Shown one piece after another: positions 1-14,900 of a stretch of DNA of 64,000 nt (its first letter is position 1; the number at the start of each line of letters is the position of its first letter). Source of the DNA: Brugia malayi (lineage: Eukaryota > Nematoda > Chromadorea > Rhabditida > Onchocercidae). Location: the NCBI RefSeq assembly GCF_000002995.4, contig NW_025062479.1, positions 14,442,721 through 14,506,720 of the forward strand. The letters are read 5' to 3'. A model generated the notes under the pieces. The model worked only from the letters and a program-made list of their open reading frames with translations. It was not told where the DNA came from and searched no databases. The translations under genes were made by a program, and so were the position numbers.

Positions 1-353
1 TCAAATAATTCATTTATTGTTTGTTTTGCTAATAATAGAATGAGAATATCAGTGTGAGAATGAGAATTTTTTAAGAAAAAAAGTAATAAGTAATTAATTT
101 AAACGAAATGAATAAATGAATATGTTTAGTTTACATTACCAATTTTAATAGATGTTACAAAGAAAAACATTGCAATAAATTATCTTAAAATTACAATATT
201 AATCAATTTTACCTATTTGTAATAATTGCTCATTAATAGGCATACTACCTTATTTTTTTAACTCTTTCGTTTTTGCTAATGAAATAATTTGGCATGAAAT
301 ATCCAAGAATAGTAATAACTACTTTAATCAATATGACATGTGAAGTGTTTCTC

Positions 354-407
<54 letters not shown>

Positions 408-3334
408 AAAATATTTATTTTTGTTTTTCTTACCTATAAAATCTATCAAGAAGTGCAAGCAATCTTAATATTGAAAAAAAAAAGGATAATGGCATTTAAT
501 AAATGATATTTATTTCTTTTGTAGCGTTTATTTTAAAATGGAAAGGAAAAGAAGAAAAGCTATGCGAAAAAAAAAGCTTAGTATTTAAATATTAGATTAG
601 AAAGCATCAAAATTAAAATTTAAGTATTAGATTAACATTCAAAATTAAGTGCAAAGTTTACACAAAATTAGTCAAAACTAAAAAATTTATATTATACAAA
701 TTTTGAAATTTTAAACTTTTTGAAAAGTTTTATTTTTCTATTATAAAATTAACGTGAAATTGGAAAAACGAAAGTTTTTTTTCATTACAAAATTTTTGAA
801 TTTCTAAGTAAGAAGTTCACGTATTACCAAAATTATTAAATTTTTTAAATGGCAAAAATTATTATTTAATATATAGCATTAATTTAAGCATAAATCTTTG
901 AAGTTTTGCTACATTATCCGCTGTTACACTAATTTTAAACTTAAGATATATTTATAGATCTATAAAGTTTATTATAGATTTATTTATAGATTTTTGAAAG
1001 TATAATTCTGATATGCAATTTCGGATGTAAATATTTCCTCCTACACAATTAATTCTTAGACAGAAATCAATATGGCATATTAGTTAATTAGAAATCAATT
1101 TTCAATTTACTTTTATTTTCAGTTTTTTTAATATTATATTAATTTAAAAAAAAGAAAAAAATTATGAATGAATGATAGCAATTTTCTGATTATTGCTACT
1201 GCTATCAATAAAAATATTGTGATTAAATGATATTAGCAGTAAATAATAATGTATAAAATTGACGATTGACTAGTTTTTTCCTTATTTTTTTCCCCTTCTT
1301 TTTCAAATTTACTAAAATTTTTTTTTATAAATTTATGAAATGAAGTTAATTTCATTTTATGCTTAAAACTATTTATCAACTTATTTCCGTTTCTTTTATA
1401 AAAAACGGACAAACAAGCATTCTTTTGCTTTAAGAGAGTGTTTGTTCGTTTCTTTCATTTTTTTCTTTTTTTTTTTCTGTAATTTTTGCAAAATTGGTAA
1501 CTGATAGAACATTAAGATTTAAATTAAAAGAAAACGGTCAAATTTAAATTAATAATGACTAAAAATTTAATTCAAATTTCTCACCCTTTTATAAAAATTT
1601 AAATCGCTTATAAATGATTAAAAAGAAAATTTTGTCTTGAGTAAGTAGCTAATTTGAGTTGGAATTGTGGTGAAATAAGGTAAAAAAGAATAGATGAAAA
1701 AAAAAGTAAAAGGAAAAGAAAAGGATGAGAAAAAAGTAAAGGAAGTTTAAGAAACTAGCAGCTGTTATTGCTAATTTCTAAATTGTAGTAATGATCAATT
1801 TGAAAAAAAAAAAAAATATTTTTCTGGAAAAAAAGGATGAGAGAGAAAGAGAAAAAGGAAAAAAAAATTTCTTTTTTCATTTTGCTCAAAAATTTAAAGT
1901 ATTTTTTTGGTTATTTGTTTCATTTCATTTCTTAATTTTCAATATTATTTCATTCAGAATATTCAATCACATAACATATAGCATATTTATTTGAAATAAA
2001 AATTAATCGATGCATGACAAAGCTGTCTAATTAAAACTGAGTGGTCCAAAATTTATCGAATGTTTTAATTAACAATTTTTTATGATATATAAAAGGAAAA
2101 TTTATTTATTCTTTCTTTCCTAAATATTTGTTCAAAATGAGCAAAATATTTGACGAAGAGATCATTGCAATTAATAATTAGTGATTGATCCCTACAAATG
2201 ATAATTTGTGACTAATTAATAATACATTTGTTGTTCTTTTCTCCTTTTTTATATCTGAATTTTTTCTTTGTTTTGTAGAAATTGAAACATTTTTGTGACA
2301 AATGTGAAGAAAGAAATTTTTGATTAAATGGAATTAATTTGTTGTTGACAAAAAAACGAAAAAAAAAGCCAATATTTCAAATTTGATAGCGAATCTTTCT
2401 GATCGCCAATTTTTCTTTTCTTTTTTTTGTAGTTTTTATTTAATCTTTGAAGTTTTATGAGGAATGCATACAGAGCATAGGTCAAGCAAATGATGATAAA
2501 TAATCGTTATTTTGATTAAATTATTTGTTTTATTTTTTATTTTAAATGATAAAAATGACTATATAAAGACTTTTTGACTTTTATTCCATCATCTAAGTCA
2601 TTTCAATTCCATAATAATTTGCATAAACAACAGATAGTAAAATTCAAATCATCTATCTAATGTTTAATTATTTGTGCTAGATCTTAACATACTTGAAAAT
2701 GTTTAGAACATTTTCAATGTACCTTGTAATATTTACTTATTACTATTTCTACAATATAAATCAAATAATAGTTCATTTTCATGGGAGACCGACTATATTT
2801 ACTTTCATAAAAAGCCATAAGTTTAGTAAATTGTAAAAAAAGAGCTAATATATCTTAGCTAAACAAATAAATTAGAACAGTTTGAGTTACTAATAATCCA
2901 AAAAAAGAATTAAAAAATAATGTATAAGTTTTTTTTTCTTTTATGGAGCTTGTGTAAAGTTAATTAGCGTATTAATAAATAAATTATTACCTCCTCTTAT
3001 AATTTTCATTATCATAACAAAAAAAGAAAAAACGGAATCAGGAAAAAGACATTCGATAAATAAAATAGGAATGAATGGATTGAATTAAACAAATGAATTA
3101 AAGACTTAGTGAAATGAAATAAAAACTTACTATGTTATTTTTTTTTTTTTTTAAAGTAATAAAAAAATTGCACTTTTATTAGGAATATTCACATGTTAAC
3201 TTTACTTAAATAAAATAAAATTTTTACAAAAATTATAAAAATAAATGAATTAGTTGATAGAAAATTATATAAATTAGACATAAAATGAAACTTTTCATAA
3301 ATGAGTAGTAAAATATTTCTTCACATACATACAC

Positions 3335-3365
<31 letters not shown>

Positions 3366-5030
3366 AGGAGAGAGAGATAAACACACATCTGTTTTATCCT
3401 TCTAACAAAAGTTTATCAAATAATACCACATATCTTCATAGTTTCTCTCAAATCACTTAACCTTTAGCAAATGAAAAATTTAATTCTCTATTTCAACCAT
3501 TTATTAATCTTTAGATAACATATTCCATTTCTTAAATGTGTTTCATATGTGTATTTTCTCTCTTTCTTTCTCTTTGAATAATGCACATATGGTGAAATTT
3601 TTCTTTTTTTTTGCATAGTTCCTCATCTTATTTTACTATTGTAATAGCAATCTAGTTATTTAATTGTATTTTTACATACATAAAAAAAGATCATTACTAG
3701 GAAATGAAGAAAAAATCCAAAACTTATTTACAGCTATTCGCTATCATTTTTTTTAATAATTTGAAAAATAATCATAATAAAATACTGGAAAAATCATAGT
3801 TGGAAATGTAATTTTCCAATTAAAATAAAATTTCATTAATCTTTCACCTAGAAAATTCAGGAAATTTAATTAAAATAGTCTTACTCCTTAAAACTTCGAA
3901 AAAAAAGCTCAATTTCTTCATAAAGTAATTTAAGTATTTGCAGCAAAAGAAAAGGGAAGAAAAAGACAAACAAGTGATATCCATTAAGCGTAAAAACACA
4001 TATGACGAAAGGGATAAGAAACAGGTTAGAAAACAAAAAAAAATTCTTAAATTCAATTTTGCTTCAAATTTTTAGGGAAAAGATCGATTTAAAACAATTT
4101 AAACTTTAAGGTCGAAATGTATGAACCAGTTTCATAGTAATGTTAATGGTGCAGCATGGAATCCTTTATTAACTCATTGCTCCAAAAACAAAATAATATC
4201 CAACGCCAAGAATTCACAAATGAAAAGACTAAAAATCAAAAGGGTATATGAATGCGATGAATGCAGGTGAAAATAAAATTAGCTCTACTGAAGCTTTAAA
4301 ACAAAATATTTTTGATGAGCGAAAATGTAAAAAAAAAAAAAAAAAAAAAAAAAAGAAAAACATTTTTTGGTCTAAAAAAACAATTCTGAAGCATTGAGAA
4401 ACACCAACATACTTTTTCAGCGATTACAATATGAATCAATGGTATAGGAAAAAGTGAACAAAAATTACTAAAAATCGTTTTGCAAAAAATGTAGTCATAT
4501 GTTTTGAATCATTTTCTTGCAAAATTAATAAATGGTAACATTACTGTATTAAATGAGATACTTCCCTAATAATACATCACAATTCTTATAGCTCTTTTGA
4601 ATATGTAAAATTCCTTCAATTTTAAACCCTTGCTAAAACTTTTACCTTTTTATAAAATAACACGATTATCAGTGATTTAATAGTATGAATAAAATTTTGA
4701 AAAACAGTGACCGATAGTAATTCAGCCATAAAATATATAACCGTATAAAGTGTATAAGAGATAAATTAAGGCATGCTTTCCAGAATACTTTTTTAAAAAT
4801 CACAAAGAAATTGATCAGTCACTTAGCACACTTGAATGCTGTTAATAAGTCAAGTCGACATTTCAGAATTGAAATTTTCTTGGACTATGTAACAGCAAGA
4901 ATGATACGATTATAATTATCATTAAACAACAAATTAATCAAAGTCACCAATGTACTTCATCTCCTCTATGCTTTTTAATGTGCAGAAACATTAGGTGACT
5001 ATCATTTTGATTTAAAATACTTTCTGGAAG
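1..5030. other. Intergenic AT-rich DNA, no gene seen
   Basis: No open frame here has family similarity or a consistent splice-phase chain. The stretch is dominated by A/T runs. It holds a 48-nt poly-T (355-402), a GA dinucleotide run near 3340-3378 and a poly-A run near 4329-4353. The short translated frames are low-complexity K/F/N strings and I treat them as noise. The right end lies just beyond the stop codon of the CBP20 gene and should contain its 3' UTR. Confidence 0.7.
355..402. repeat. Poly-T tract of 48 nt
   Basis: An uninterrupted run of T starts after CTCG. It is one of the longest homopolymers in the window. Confidence 0.95.
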
Positions 5031-6868
5031 CTAATCTGGTCCAGCATCTGCAACATAAAAATTAAACAAATATTAATGCTTATACAAATACTTTCAAATT
5101 ATCTTTAAGAGCTGCATAAAAAATATAAAAACTATAAACATTGTAAAAAAGAATCTTGTAAACACCCTTTAAATAATTCCAAAAGAATAAAAAACTTACT
5201 TCTTGTTGCAATAACTCTATTCCATCCTCCTCGTCCTGGATCATAATCCTTACGATATTCATCTCGAACCTATAATAAATTCTACCTACAACACAATCAG
5301 TGTCACATACACACATGATTATATATTTCCAAAATACTATTTATTTCAAACCTATAATAAATTCTCTCTTTAATATAATCAGTGTTACATATATGATTAC
5401 ATGCTTTCAAAATCCACTCAATTATGCCAGAAAGAAATGAGAATAACTAAAAAAATATTTTAGCACTTTATTGTTTTCACTAAGTATTTCTAGATGCGTT
5501 TGATATATAACAGTTTAAAATTAAAGACGATTAGATGAAATAAAGAAAAAAGGAAAAAAAAGAACTGAATTATCGATACCTGTCCCCCATGTTTACCACG
5601 CCCGTACTGTCGACCTTCCACAAATCCAGCGTCCCAATCAGTACGAATTATTCGATCATCTAACCGAGTTCCATTTATGCAACGCATTGCGTCTTCAGCG
5701 TCCTCTCGAAGGTAGTATCTGCATAAATTATATGTAAATTACATAAAATGGTTTTCTTTTCTCAACAGTTACTCGGAAAAGTTAATGCCACCAGTGTTTG
5801 GAAAGCATATGTTTTTAATGCATTAATGTAAACAATAATCTGAAGCTTCAATATCACCTATATCAAAAAAAGAATTACTGCAAAATTAGTTCTAAATCCC
5901 TTAAATAATTTCTAGTACCATAAAAAGAGAAACAGATTTTTGTATCCTAAAAAACAATATAATATTTAACTCACTCAACAAAACAGAATCCACATGGTAT
6001 TTTCTTGAATCGATCAATACCCATAATTATTCGCTTGATATCACCAGCCCGACTGAATAATTCATAAGTCTGAAAAATTGCAAAGGAAAATTACAAGAGT
6101 TATAAACCACAATCTAATTATACATAATTTAATTATGCAGAAAACCATAATTTGCCGAAATCATAATTTGTAATTAATTCATACAAACCTGCTCCTCTGT
6201 TGTATAGTACGACAAGTTGCCAACATAAAGTGTTTTCGAAGTAAGTAAAAGCTTTTCCTGTTCACGTAATGAACCCTAAAATATGAGCTCAATAGTTCCA
6301 TGAACCAGAGAAATGTACTAGAATAGAGTTAAAGAATTTTTCAAAAAAATTAGTTAAACATCCCAGTTTTAGGTAAAAATCCCGAGACCTTATTACACAA
6401 AGTTCTTATTTCTTTCGAAAATTTTATGCAATCATGAAAATGGCATCAAAGTACTGAAACATCTGGATATGATATAGTGGTCTGTTAACTGGAACTTTAA
6501 ACACACCAAGAAACACAAACTATTTAAGGCTTTCTTGCTTTAAACATGTATTCTAGTCTAGAAAATGCAAGCCTTCATATTTTAACCATTGTTAAAACTT
6601 CATAACCTCTTCGTAATGTTTAAGCAGCACTTTTGTTACAACGGAAGGATAATCATCCTTCTCGTTCGCTTTTTTTTTTTTTTTCGAATCCCTTTTGAAA
6701 CGATATTAAAGCAAATAATTTTTTTTTCTTATGCGTGAAAATGTTAAAGACACTTCAAAATGAATCAATCACATTAAGCAATGAAGAACTGACCTTGAAT
6801 CGTTGATCGCGATAAGGACCTAACGATGAGGCATCGTCTTTAGCTCGAAAATTGATCACGCTACTCAT
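5031..6868 (-). CDS. ncbp-2: Nuclear cap-binding protein subunit 2 (CBP20)
   Basis: This is the small RRM subunit of the nuclear cap-binding complex. It binds the m7G cap with CBP80 and acts in splicing, export and small-RNA pathways. Six exons close in frame to 160 residues: 6794-6868, 6189-6275, 5975-6069, 5580-5718, 5200-5269 and 5031-5047. The chain is supported by GT/AG sites at every junction. RNP2 is LYVGNL (residues 41-46) and RNP1 is CGFCFVEY (80-87). The cap-contacting segment [20 protein letters not shown] follows, then the family tail [14 protein letters not shown]. The length matches the usual ~156 residues. The start ATG opens MSSVINFR, directly before the conserved YRDQRFKGSLREQE region. 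The last exon is only 17 bp and encodes NAGPD after the splice, so the extreme C-terminus is the least certain part. I recognise the family with little doubt. Confidence 0.94.
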
Positions 6869-8125
6869 TTATTTGCTAAATGAAGCGTACATCGAAATGT
6901 TTGAAGAATTTGTTGCTGATATAAATGAGAAAATCTGAAGATCACATTCCATTTATCCTATGCATAAGTGATATCAATAAATTTGATCAAACTATCATTC
7001 ATTTCTTATTTTTGCTTTTATACTTTAACTATCACTCAAATGTGATAAATTTGAAAGCAAAAGATAAAATGAAATGATAACATGTGATACGATAAATCCG
7101 AGAAGGAAAAATAGTTTTCATTAATAAACCTCGGCCACCCACTCCTCCTCAAATTTTCATCTCCTTCGAGGATTCCACAAATTAAACCAATTTTGCACAA
7201 CTGCCAAGTACAACATTTAACGAGGTAAATGCAATGTCTTCAATGAAAAATACTCATCCCGCCGGCTACAACTTTAATTTCCAATTGTTTTTGTTGATTT
7301 TTATAGTTTATTAATAAGTACTGAATAGTATGCGATTTGAAAATATACCAGTAGTTTGTGAATTTTAAAAATGCTTAATGAATGACTTGAAATGAAATTG
7401 CAAAGTGCTATTAAGAAAATCTTTATTGGATTTTCGTATTTTCAAAACTTAATTTAAAATTTTTGATAGTCATATGATAATTTTAATTAGCTTTGATATA
7501 CAAAATACTACTTTTGAAATAACACAACCGTTTAAACATTTTTTACGTTAAGCATTTTTTTTCTGCAAAAGTATTTCCAATACATAAATTTGCTGATTAG
7601 TACATTTGCGCACAGTTTTAATATTTTTATATATTTTTAGCAATAAACTAATTTCCATTTGTAAAGCATAATTATGATATTATTTAGCTGAAAAAATAAC
7701 ATATTGGATATGAAAAAGAAATTTTATCACAATTAAAGTTTAATTCTTACTTTTATGTTTTTCTATTTTGTAAATAGGCAAAAGTTAATTGCATTTTTGT
7801 CCTTTTTGTTAATACTAAGTTTTAAGATTGATTAATAGCAATATATAAGATTTTAATATATATAAGTGGTAAATTGTTTGAGGCAACATAATAATTAAGA
7901 ATTGAATGAATTTAATTTCGTATTGGTGTGAAAATATTTCGATTTATATTAAAATAGTATTTTCCTCCTTTTTTTTTTTAATTTTGATTATTTTTATAAT
8001 ATTAATTTTCAAAACTTTTGAATAAATAAACAAAAAATTGTTAACAACTGATTGCAAATATAAATATTTATATATATATATATATATTACACAGAAAATG
8101 TAATAATAAAACATATTTTTCATTA
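6869..8125. other. Intergenic DNA between CBP20 and the calcium sensor
   Basis: It contains the presumed promoter and 5' UTR of the CBP20 gene (from 6869 upward) and the 3' UTR of the calcium-sensor gene (below 8126). A short TA run occurs near 8069-8088. No coding signal was found. Confidence 0.65.
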
Positions 8126-8534
8126 TCAATGAGCATCGGTTGTAAGTGCCTGTACAATGCATGGATCATTTTTAGAACCTTGTTTGAATTCTTCGAGCGT
8201 TAATTTACCGTCAAGATTCTGCAAAAAATAAAAAAAGAAAAAAAAAATCTTTTATAATTAATTAAAGAGAACAACAATTAGTTAGAAAGATTCTGCAGAA
8301 AAATCTTTGGCTATTAATAATAATCAATTAAAACTTTGAGATTACCAAACTATTTATTTTTATTGTTAATTGTCAGATTAATTACTGAAAATATATTTAC
8401 CTGAATTGTAATAAATTGCATTAAAATGGATGAAAAAAATTTTTTATTTAATTTTTCTTTTTTTTTTAAATATAATTTTTATGCAATATGTATTAATTTA
8501 CGTAAAAAAAATACTATTAATTTGAATTATTTAT

Positions 8535-8584
<50 letters not shown>

Positions 8585-9731
8585 TATAATTTGAATAAAA
8601 AATACTGAAAAAGAAGTAAAACCTAAAAATAAATTTAAAAATAATGAGTGAATATAAATGAAACATACATTATCCATATTAGAGAAAATTTTAGCAACTC
8701 GTTTCTCAGGTGTATCCTCATCTTTGGGTAACTCAATAATATTACCAATCATTGAATGAATTGCTTCAACAATGTCACCCATTTCATCTTTTGTTATATA
8801 ACCGTCTTTGTCAACATCATACAGTGAAAAAGCCCCTAAAATAAATTATATAAATGAATTTAATTAATTAATTGATGAATCAAACTTTAATAAATTTAAA
8901 AAATGATTGTTTGATTATTTAAACAAATACTTAAATAAACAAATAATTTGATTGAATAAAATTTATTAAATAAAAAATCTATTAAGGGAAATATTTTTTA
9001 GAAATTAAGTAACAGTAATGAAGGAAAAGAAAAAAAGAAATGAAATAAGAGAAAATATGAAACTTTACAGTCTAATTTTTCATCAAGTGTACCGCGTGAT
9101 GTAATTGATAATGCTGTAATGAATTCGTGAAATGATATACAACCATCCTAAATTAAATTTTATCTCAAGAAATTTAATTTAAATTTATTAAATTTACTTT
9201 TACTTCTATAATTCAAAAAAGAAATTTTGAAAATTATTATTTTTTTTAATAGAAAATGTTAATAAAATTTTAAATGTAATAACTAATTTTGATAAAAATT
9301 ATAAAATAATATGGGAAACTTTTGAAAAAAATTCAAGAAAAAACTTTTATAATAAAGCTATTTTTTTTCATAAATATCAAAATGTCAAATTAAACTTAAA
9401 GATTGACAATTTTTACTTTTCTGTCAAAATTTGCTATCAAATTTCATTTTTTTTTAAATGCGTTCATGAAATGCAGAATAAATTTTGCAATATTCTATGA
9501 AATGCAATGTTTAAGATCTTTTTCTTTTTTTTTTCTTTGATAACGACAATCGATCAAAATAGTTTCAAAATAATTGCAAATTATTTTTTGCATAATTTAA
9601 CCTTTTTTCTTGCCTTCTTGAAATGTTAAAAAAGTTGAAGAAACATGAAGAAGATATTGAGCTATCAAGAGAATGTAAACAGTTCCTTGGCTTTTTCTTT
9701 TTAAATTAAATGCTCTAAGCTGTCAAGTAAC

Positions 9732-9763
<32 letters not shown>

Positions 9764-10784
9764 CTAGATTAAATATTGTTTCAATCCAAAATATCATACA
9801 CTGAATTTATCACTGTGTGCATTGATAACATTTTCAGTTAACATATTTCATGCAACGATTTTGTAAACAATTTAGAAACAAAAAAACTATGTTGTTTGAT
9901 TATGATAAATTAAGAAAACTTTGTAAAATATTTTATGAATAAAATTAACCTTGTAGTAAATAAATTTGTATTCAGTTAGGCTAAATGCTATGAATGATAA
10001 TTAATGAACATTATTATATAAAATTCTACTAATAATAATTTTGATTCTATTCATAATTTATTAGAAAAAATTTTATTTACATAGTAATAATTTCTAATTT
10101 CATAAATAATTTATTAAAACGTTTAATTACATAATAATACTCATAATTTACAATTAATTACTAACTTTATTACTATCAAAAACATTGAACACAAATGTTG
10201 CAAATTTTGTTGGATCGCCATTTGGAAAGAATTGTTTGTAAATATTATGAAATTCTTCCATTCGTAGCTCACCGGCAGGATAATCTTTGATAAAATCTTT
10301 GTACCATTTTCGTAATTCCTTTTTGGTGACTGTAATTGTTTTTTCAAATAAATAATTTCAACTAAAATCATTTTTTTTTTTTTAAAAAAGGAAAGGAAAA
10401 GCTTTCAAAATATCGAATTATTTACTTAAAGAATTTTTTGATAAAAAATTATTAATATTATTTTAGTATATTGAAATATTAATTTTTTTTAAATTAAATG
10501 AAGTGCTCACAGTTATATTTTTACTAATTTTATTGCTTACTAATATTGTTGAATAAGAATTTATATTTATTAAAATAATACTACTGCTAATAATGGTTTA
10601 ATTTGTCTTACTAAAATGAAATTAATTTCGAAATTTAAAAATAATAAAATAAATTTCTGTTAGAAAAAGATTGAAACCAACAATATGTTTTGCTTTCCAA
10701 TTCCAATAAATCTTCTTTCGAAATTTTCTTGCATGCTCTCTTTCTTTTCTTATCGTTATCTTCTTTACTTCCAATTATTCCCAT
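8126..10784 (-). CDS. Neuronal calcium sensor (frequenin/NCS family) EF-hand protein
   Basis: A myristoylated calcium sensor of the NCS/recoverin superfamily, expected to act at neuronal membranes. Five exons give 201 residues in continuous phase: 10682-10784, 10166-10329, 9069-9147, 8669-8835 and 8126-8218. The N-terminus MGIIGSK fits the N-myristoylation pattern (Gly2, Ser6). The family signature KTYF-TKKEL spans the first splice. EF1 is degenerate, as in the family. EF2 (86-97, [12 protein letters not shown]), EF3 (122-133, [12 protein letters not shown]) and EF4 (170-181, [12 protein letters not shown]) keep the acidic positions 1, 5 and 12. The block [18 protein letters not shown] is very close to vertebrate NCS-1. 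Oddities are a lysine/arginine-rich insert ([10 protein letters not shown], residues 11-20) after the myristoylation site and a short TTDAH C-terminus. Which NCS paralog it is cannot be settled by eye. Confidence 0.9.
8539..8580. repeat. TA dinucleotide microsatellite in an intron of the calcium-sensor gene
   Basis: A run of about 20 TA units lies in the intron between the last two exons. Confidence 0.9.
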
Positions 10785-11859
10785 TTAATGTTTATATTTT
10801 TTAATGTTCAATTTCTTTCTATTCTTTAAATAAATTAAATTGCTAAATTAAATACAGAAATAAACAAGCTTTTAGAATTTGATTATATCAAATTTTCTTG
10901 TCAATTAAAGAATACTTTCCTGAAAATTTTTCAATTCACATTCACATCAAAAGTATACTATTAGTGTGATGAAACAGTTTTTAAGAAAAAAAAAAAAAAA
11001 AAACGCAAACTTGAAAATTTAATTTTTCACTTAGAAAATAAGATATCTTCTGAATAGATTTAAATTATTTCACCTAATATAATCAACAATTTAATCAAGC
11101 TTTCGTACATTTTTTTTTTTTTAAATTTCCATCAAAAATAATATGTATAAAAAACTTAATAATAATAAACTGATTTCAAGCTTTCTTTTTTTTTTTTTTT
11201 TTTTTAAGTCAACTTCTGCTATCTAATCTTTCATCTTTTATGAATGAATTGAATGATAGTTGCATGTGATGAAGGCGTTTTGACATATTACTACAAAAAA
11301 AAAAAAAAAAGCTTCAATTTTTAAATTATAACTTGACTTCCAGAAGAAAAAAAAGCTAAATCCATTAGAAATAATTAGACTTTTATTGATTAAAATTGCG
11401 CCAATTATAACAACTACAAATTAATTATATGATTATCGAAGCATAGAATAAGATTTAATACTTATTATTATAGAGTAAAAAAAGAAATTGTACATGAAAA
11501 ATTGACAAAGACAACCATAAATTTTTGTAACAAAATTCAAATGTAGTCATTTGTTAAATACAAAATACAATGTTCCGTAATACCAAGTAAATTTAATTTA
11601 CCTGAATTACCTTTCAAGTACAAATATATGGAATATCTATTGTCATTTTCATCTTAATTTTTCCTTTAACTATTACTATAAATAGAAATTACCACTAAAA
11701 TGATAAAAAATCAATATGGCTGGAAAGAACTTCACTTTAAAAATGAAAAGTAAAGTCTAGGAAATTCACAACTGTTACAAGATAGATATGCAAAATTTAA
11801 AATGAAAGGAAGCGAAAAAAATAATGCCACTTGCCTTCTTTGCTAATTTCATTTTAAAA

Positions 11860-11863
<4 letters not shown>

Positions 11864-11894
<31 letters not shown>
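11864..11894. repeat. CT dinucleotide microsatellite
   Basis: About 15 CT units without interruption. Confidence 0.9.
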
Positions 11895-11900
<6 letters not shown>

Positions 11901-14900
11901 CTATATTTATTTGACTAAAGATAATTTCTTATTGACACAATGATAATTTCCTGTTAAACTTTCTACATGTCAACAAGTCAACGAACAGAAATAAGTTTCT
12001 CCATTTTAGCATATTAAAGCTAATGTAATAATAATAATAATTATTATAAATTTGAAACATGTGTGGGACCAATATTTAACCATAAACAAAAATTACGTAA
12101 TAACTATCATATGAAGCAAATTCAGCAAATTAAATGCACTCAATAAAATATAAATCAATGTATATTAATAAATAAAATTAATTTTATTTAATTTTTAATT
12201 AAAAATTGAAATTTATACTAAGCAACCTAATTCATTAATTCATTTCCAAATATATTAATCAGTAATATTTTCGCCACTCTTTGGTAACAAAATGCTAATG
12301 CTAATGTAGCACTAAACGAATCACCAATTATTCATTTCTTTTTTAACAAATAATATTGTGTATTTGTCTTTACTCAATATTTCGTGCTTATAGAAATAGA
12401 ACAAAAGAAGAAAGAAATAAAAAAAAAAGAATTTGTTTTAGAAAAAATTTTGTTAATATTTTTAAATTAAATTAATGGTAATATGCAATAAACATTATAT
12501 GCGTAACAAATAAATATACATTTTATTTCATATGATAAATTCTTATTTAATTAAGTTTAAATTTTGCTTATATTTGGCAAATGTTTTGCTTTTTCATTTT
12601 TTGTCTCTCACGAATATTGTTTTGTCATTTTTATGTTTCTCTTCATGGTAACTTTATTAAATTGAAATTTTTGCTCATTTTTCTTCAAGAAGCAAAAAAA
12701 GTGCAAAAAAACAATAAAAACGTTTTTTTTTTTTTCTGGAATAAACACTTTAAAACTAAAAATGCAAAAATTTTTGAATGTTAAACAGCGCTTTATTCAC
12801 ATTAACGCCTGCTACTTTCCAATAAAGTAATTTATTCAATTTATCGTTTTTAAAAGATATTTTTAAACCAAAAAGTGAAAAAAAAAAAAAAAAAAAAAAA
12901 GAAAAATGGCAGTCTATCAAAATGATTTATCACTATGTCGTCATTCTATTTATTTACTCATTTTCCCCGCACTATCTCAGAGGAGAAAAGTGAAATTTTT
13001 AAATCACATTAAATATCAAGGGAATTTAAAAGAGAGATCACTACCACTGCTTTATTAGATTTCATAAAATTTAATTTTGCTTCTGACGATTTCTTCATTT
13101 CATTTCTCATTTCTTTTTTTTTCGGTTCCTTTTTTTTGATGATTTACTGTCAAAATGGCAATGGGAAAAATGCAATTTATAATATCAATATTAGCAGTAA
13201 AAAAAAAAACAAACACACAATTGTAAATTGTGAATATTAAATTATTGTTCGAATATATATATAAACAAAGAAATAATTTTAAAAATGTATCAAAATCAAA
13301 ATGCTAATGGAAAATTTACGATGCTTTTTGCATTTTTAATCTATTCGACAGTTGTGTGTGTGTGTTGTGTATATCATTTGTTGACGATTTCAACTAATTT
13401 TTTTCTTTTTTTAAGAAAAAAAAATTTTTTTTTCTGCTAATATGAAATTAAATGAATAAGAAGCAAGAAATTTAAACCATTGGAAAAATTTATATTTTTT
13501 AACTGAATTTATTATTATACCTTTTCTTTTTTGAGAAATTATGCAACGAATGAATTTAATTGTAAATTCAAAAAAAATTATACATACATACATTAGTCTA
13601 ATGTGATTTATAATTTTACCGTAGTAATAGCATTTAGCTTCATTTAACTTTTTAGCTTTTTTAAACATTTTTAAAACTTCCGGAAATATGTACAAATAAT
13701 GCAATAAACCGGAAATGCAATAATAAATATGCATATGTATGTATGCACTTAATTCCAGAAAGAAAAGAAAGAACTAGAAATGAAATTAAGCATAAATGGG
13801 TTTCCTATTTTTTTTCATTACTGGAAATTATGGTTGAATAATTGATGTAACAAAAACAGTTTTCATATTAGTTTAAATTGTCACATTAAACTAATTAGAG
13901 CGTGAAGGACAAGTTTAATCATATTTAACTACCTTTAATTTTATATTTTATACTTAACTTCAAAAACTAATTTTTAATGTTAAATCTTCAAATTCATCTA
14001 TTTATTTAAATCTAAAATTTGATACTGTCACATTTCAGCGTTCACTTAGCAAACCTACGTACGTAAATTCTCATTTAACACCAAATAAATTTAGCTATAA
14101 TTTAATTAAATTGCTTTAGCAATAATGGAAATGCATTTATAATACCTATAGTAAAAGCAGAAATGTAAAAATATAACTTAAATAATTTGCAAATCGATTA
14201 ACTAAATGAACAATTATAATTTCACAGGCCAATGAAATTACATTGAACAAAAACTAAAGTGCAGATATAAATAGATCAATAATACTAATTATACATTTTA
14301 TTATTTCAAATCATTTATTATTTGACTAATTCAATTGTCATTTAATATTTCTCTAATCACAAAAGAAATAAGATAAACAAATTGAAAATATTCGAAATTT
14401 TTTATCATTCTTATTAAATATTTCAAACAAAAAATTTTTAGTCTAAACAATAATTGAAGATAAGAAATTGCAAAAGTAACTGGAAAGTATATTGAAGTTA
14501 TTTCGCCATTTTGTTTACAATAAATTGTTGTCGAATTTCAATTTCAATTGTTAGTTTTATCTTGAAAAATAGATGCTATTAAATTTTCACCACCTCGGAA
14601 AAATACTTGTCACAATCATTTAAATCTTCATGCGCAAATGTCTATTATATTTAGCATTATCATGTAAACAATAAATTGTTAAGAAATAATGTAAATAATG
14701 TAAAATTCGAGATTTGTATCAATATTCTTTCAAATTGACAGTTTTTTTTTTAAGAAAAAAAGAAGCAATCGTTTCCTGAGCGGAAAAATAATGATAAATT
14801 TTAATTTCAACTTCCTTATCTTATATTCTTTTATTGCTTATATTTCTCATTCAATAGTGCTTTATGATATTTTTTTAAAAGAAAGAAAGCTAATTTCTTC

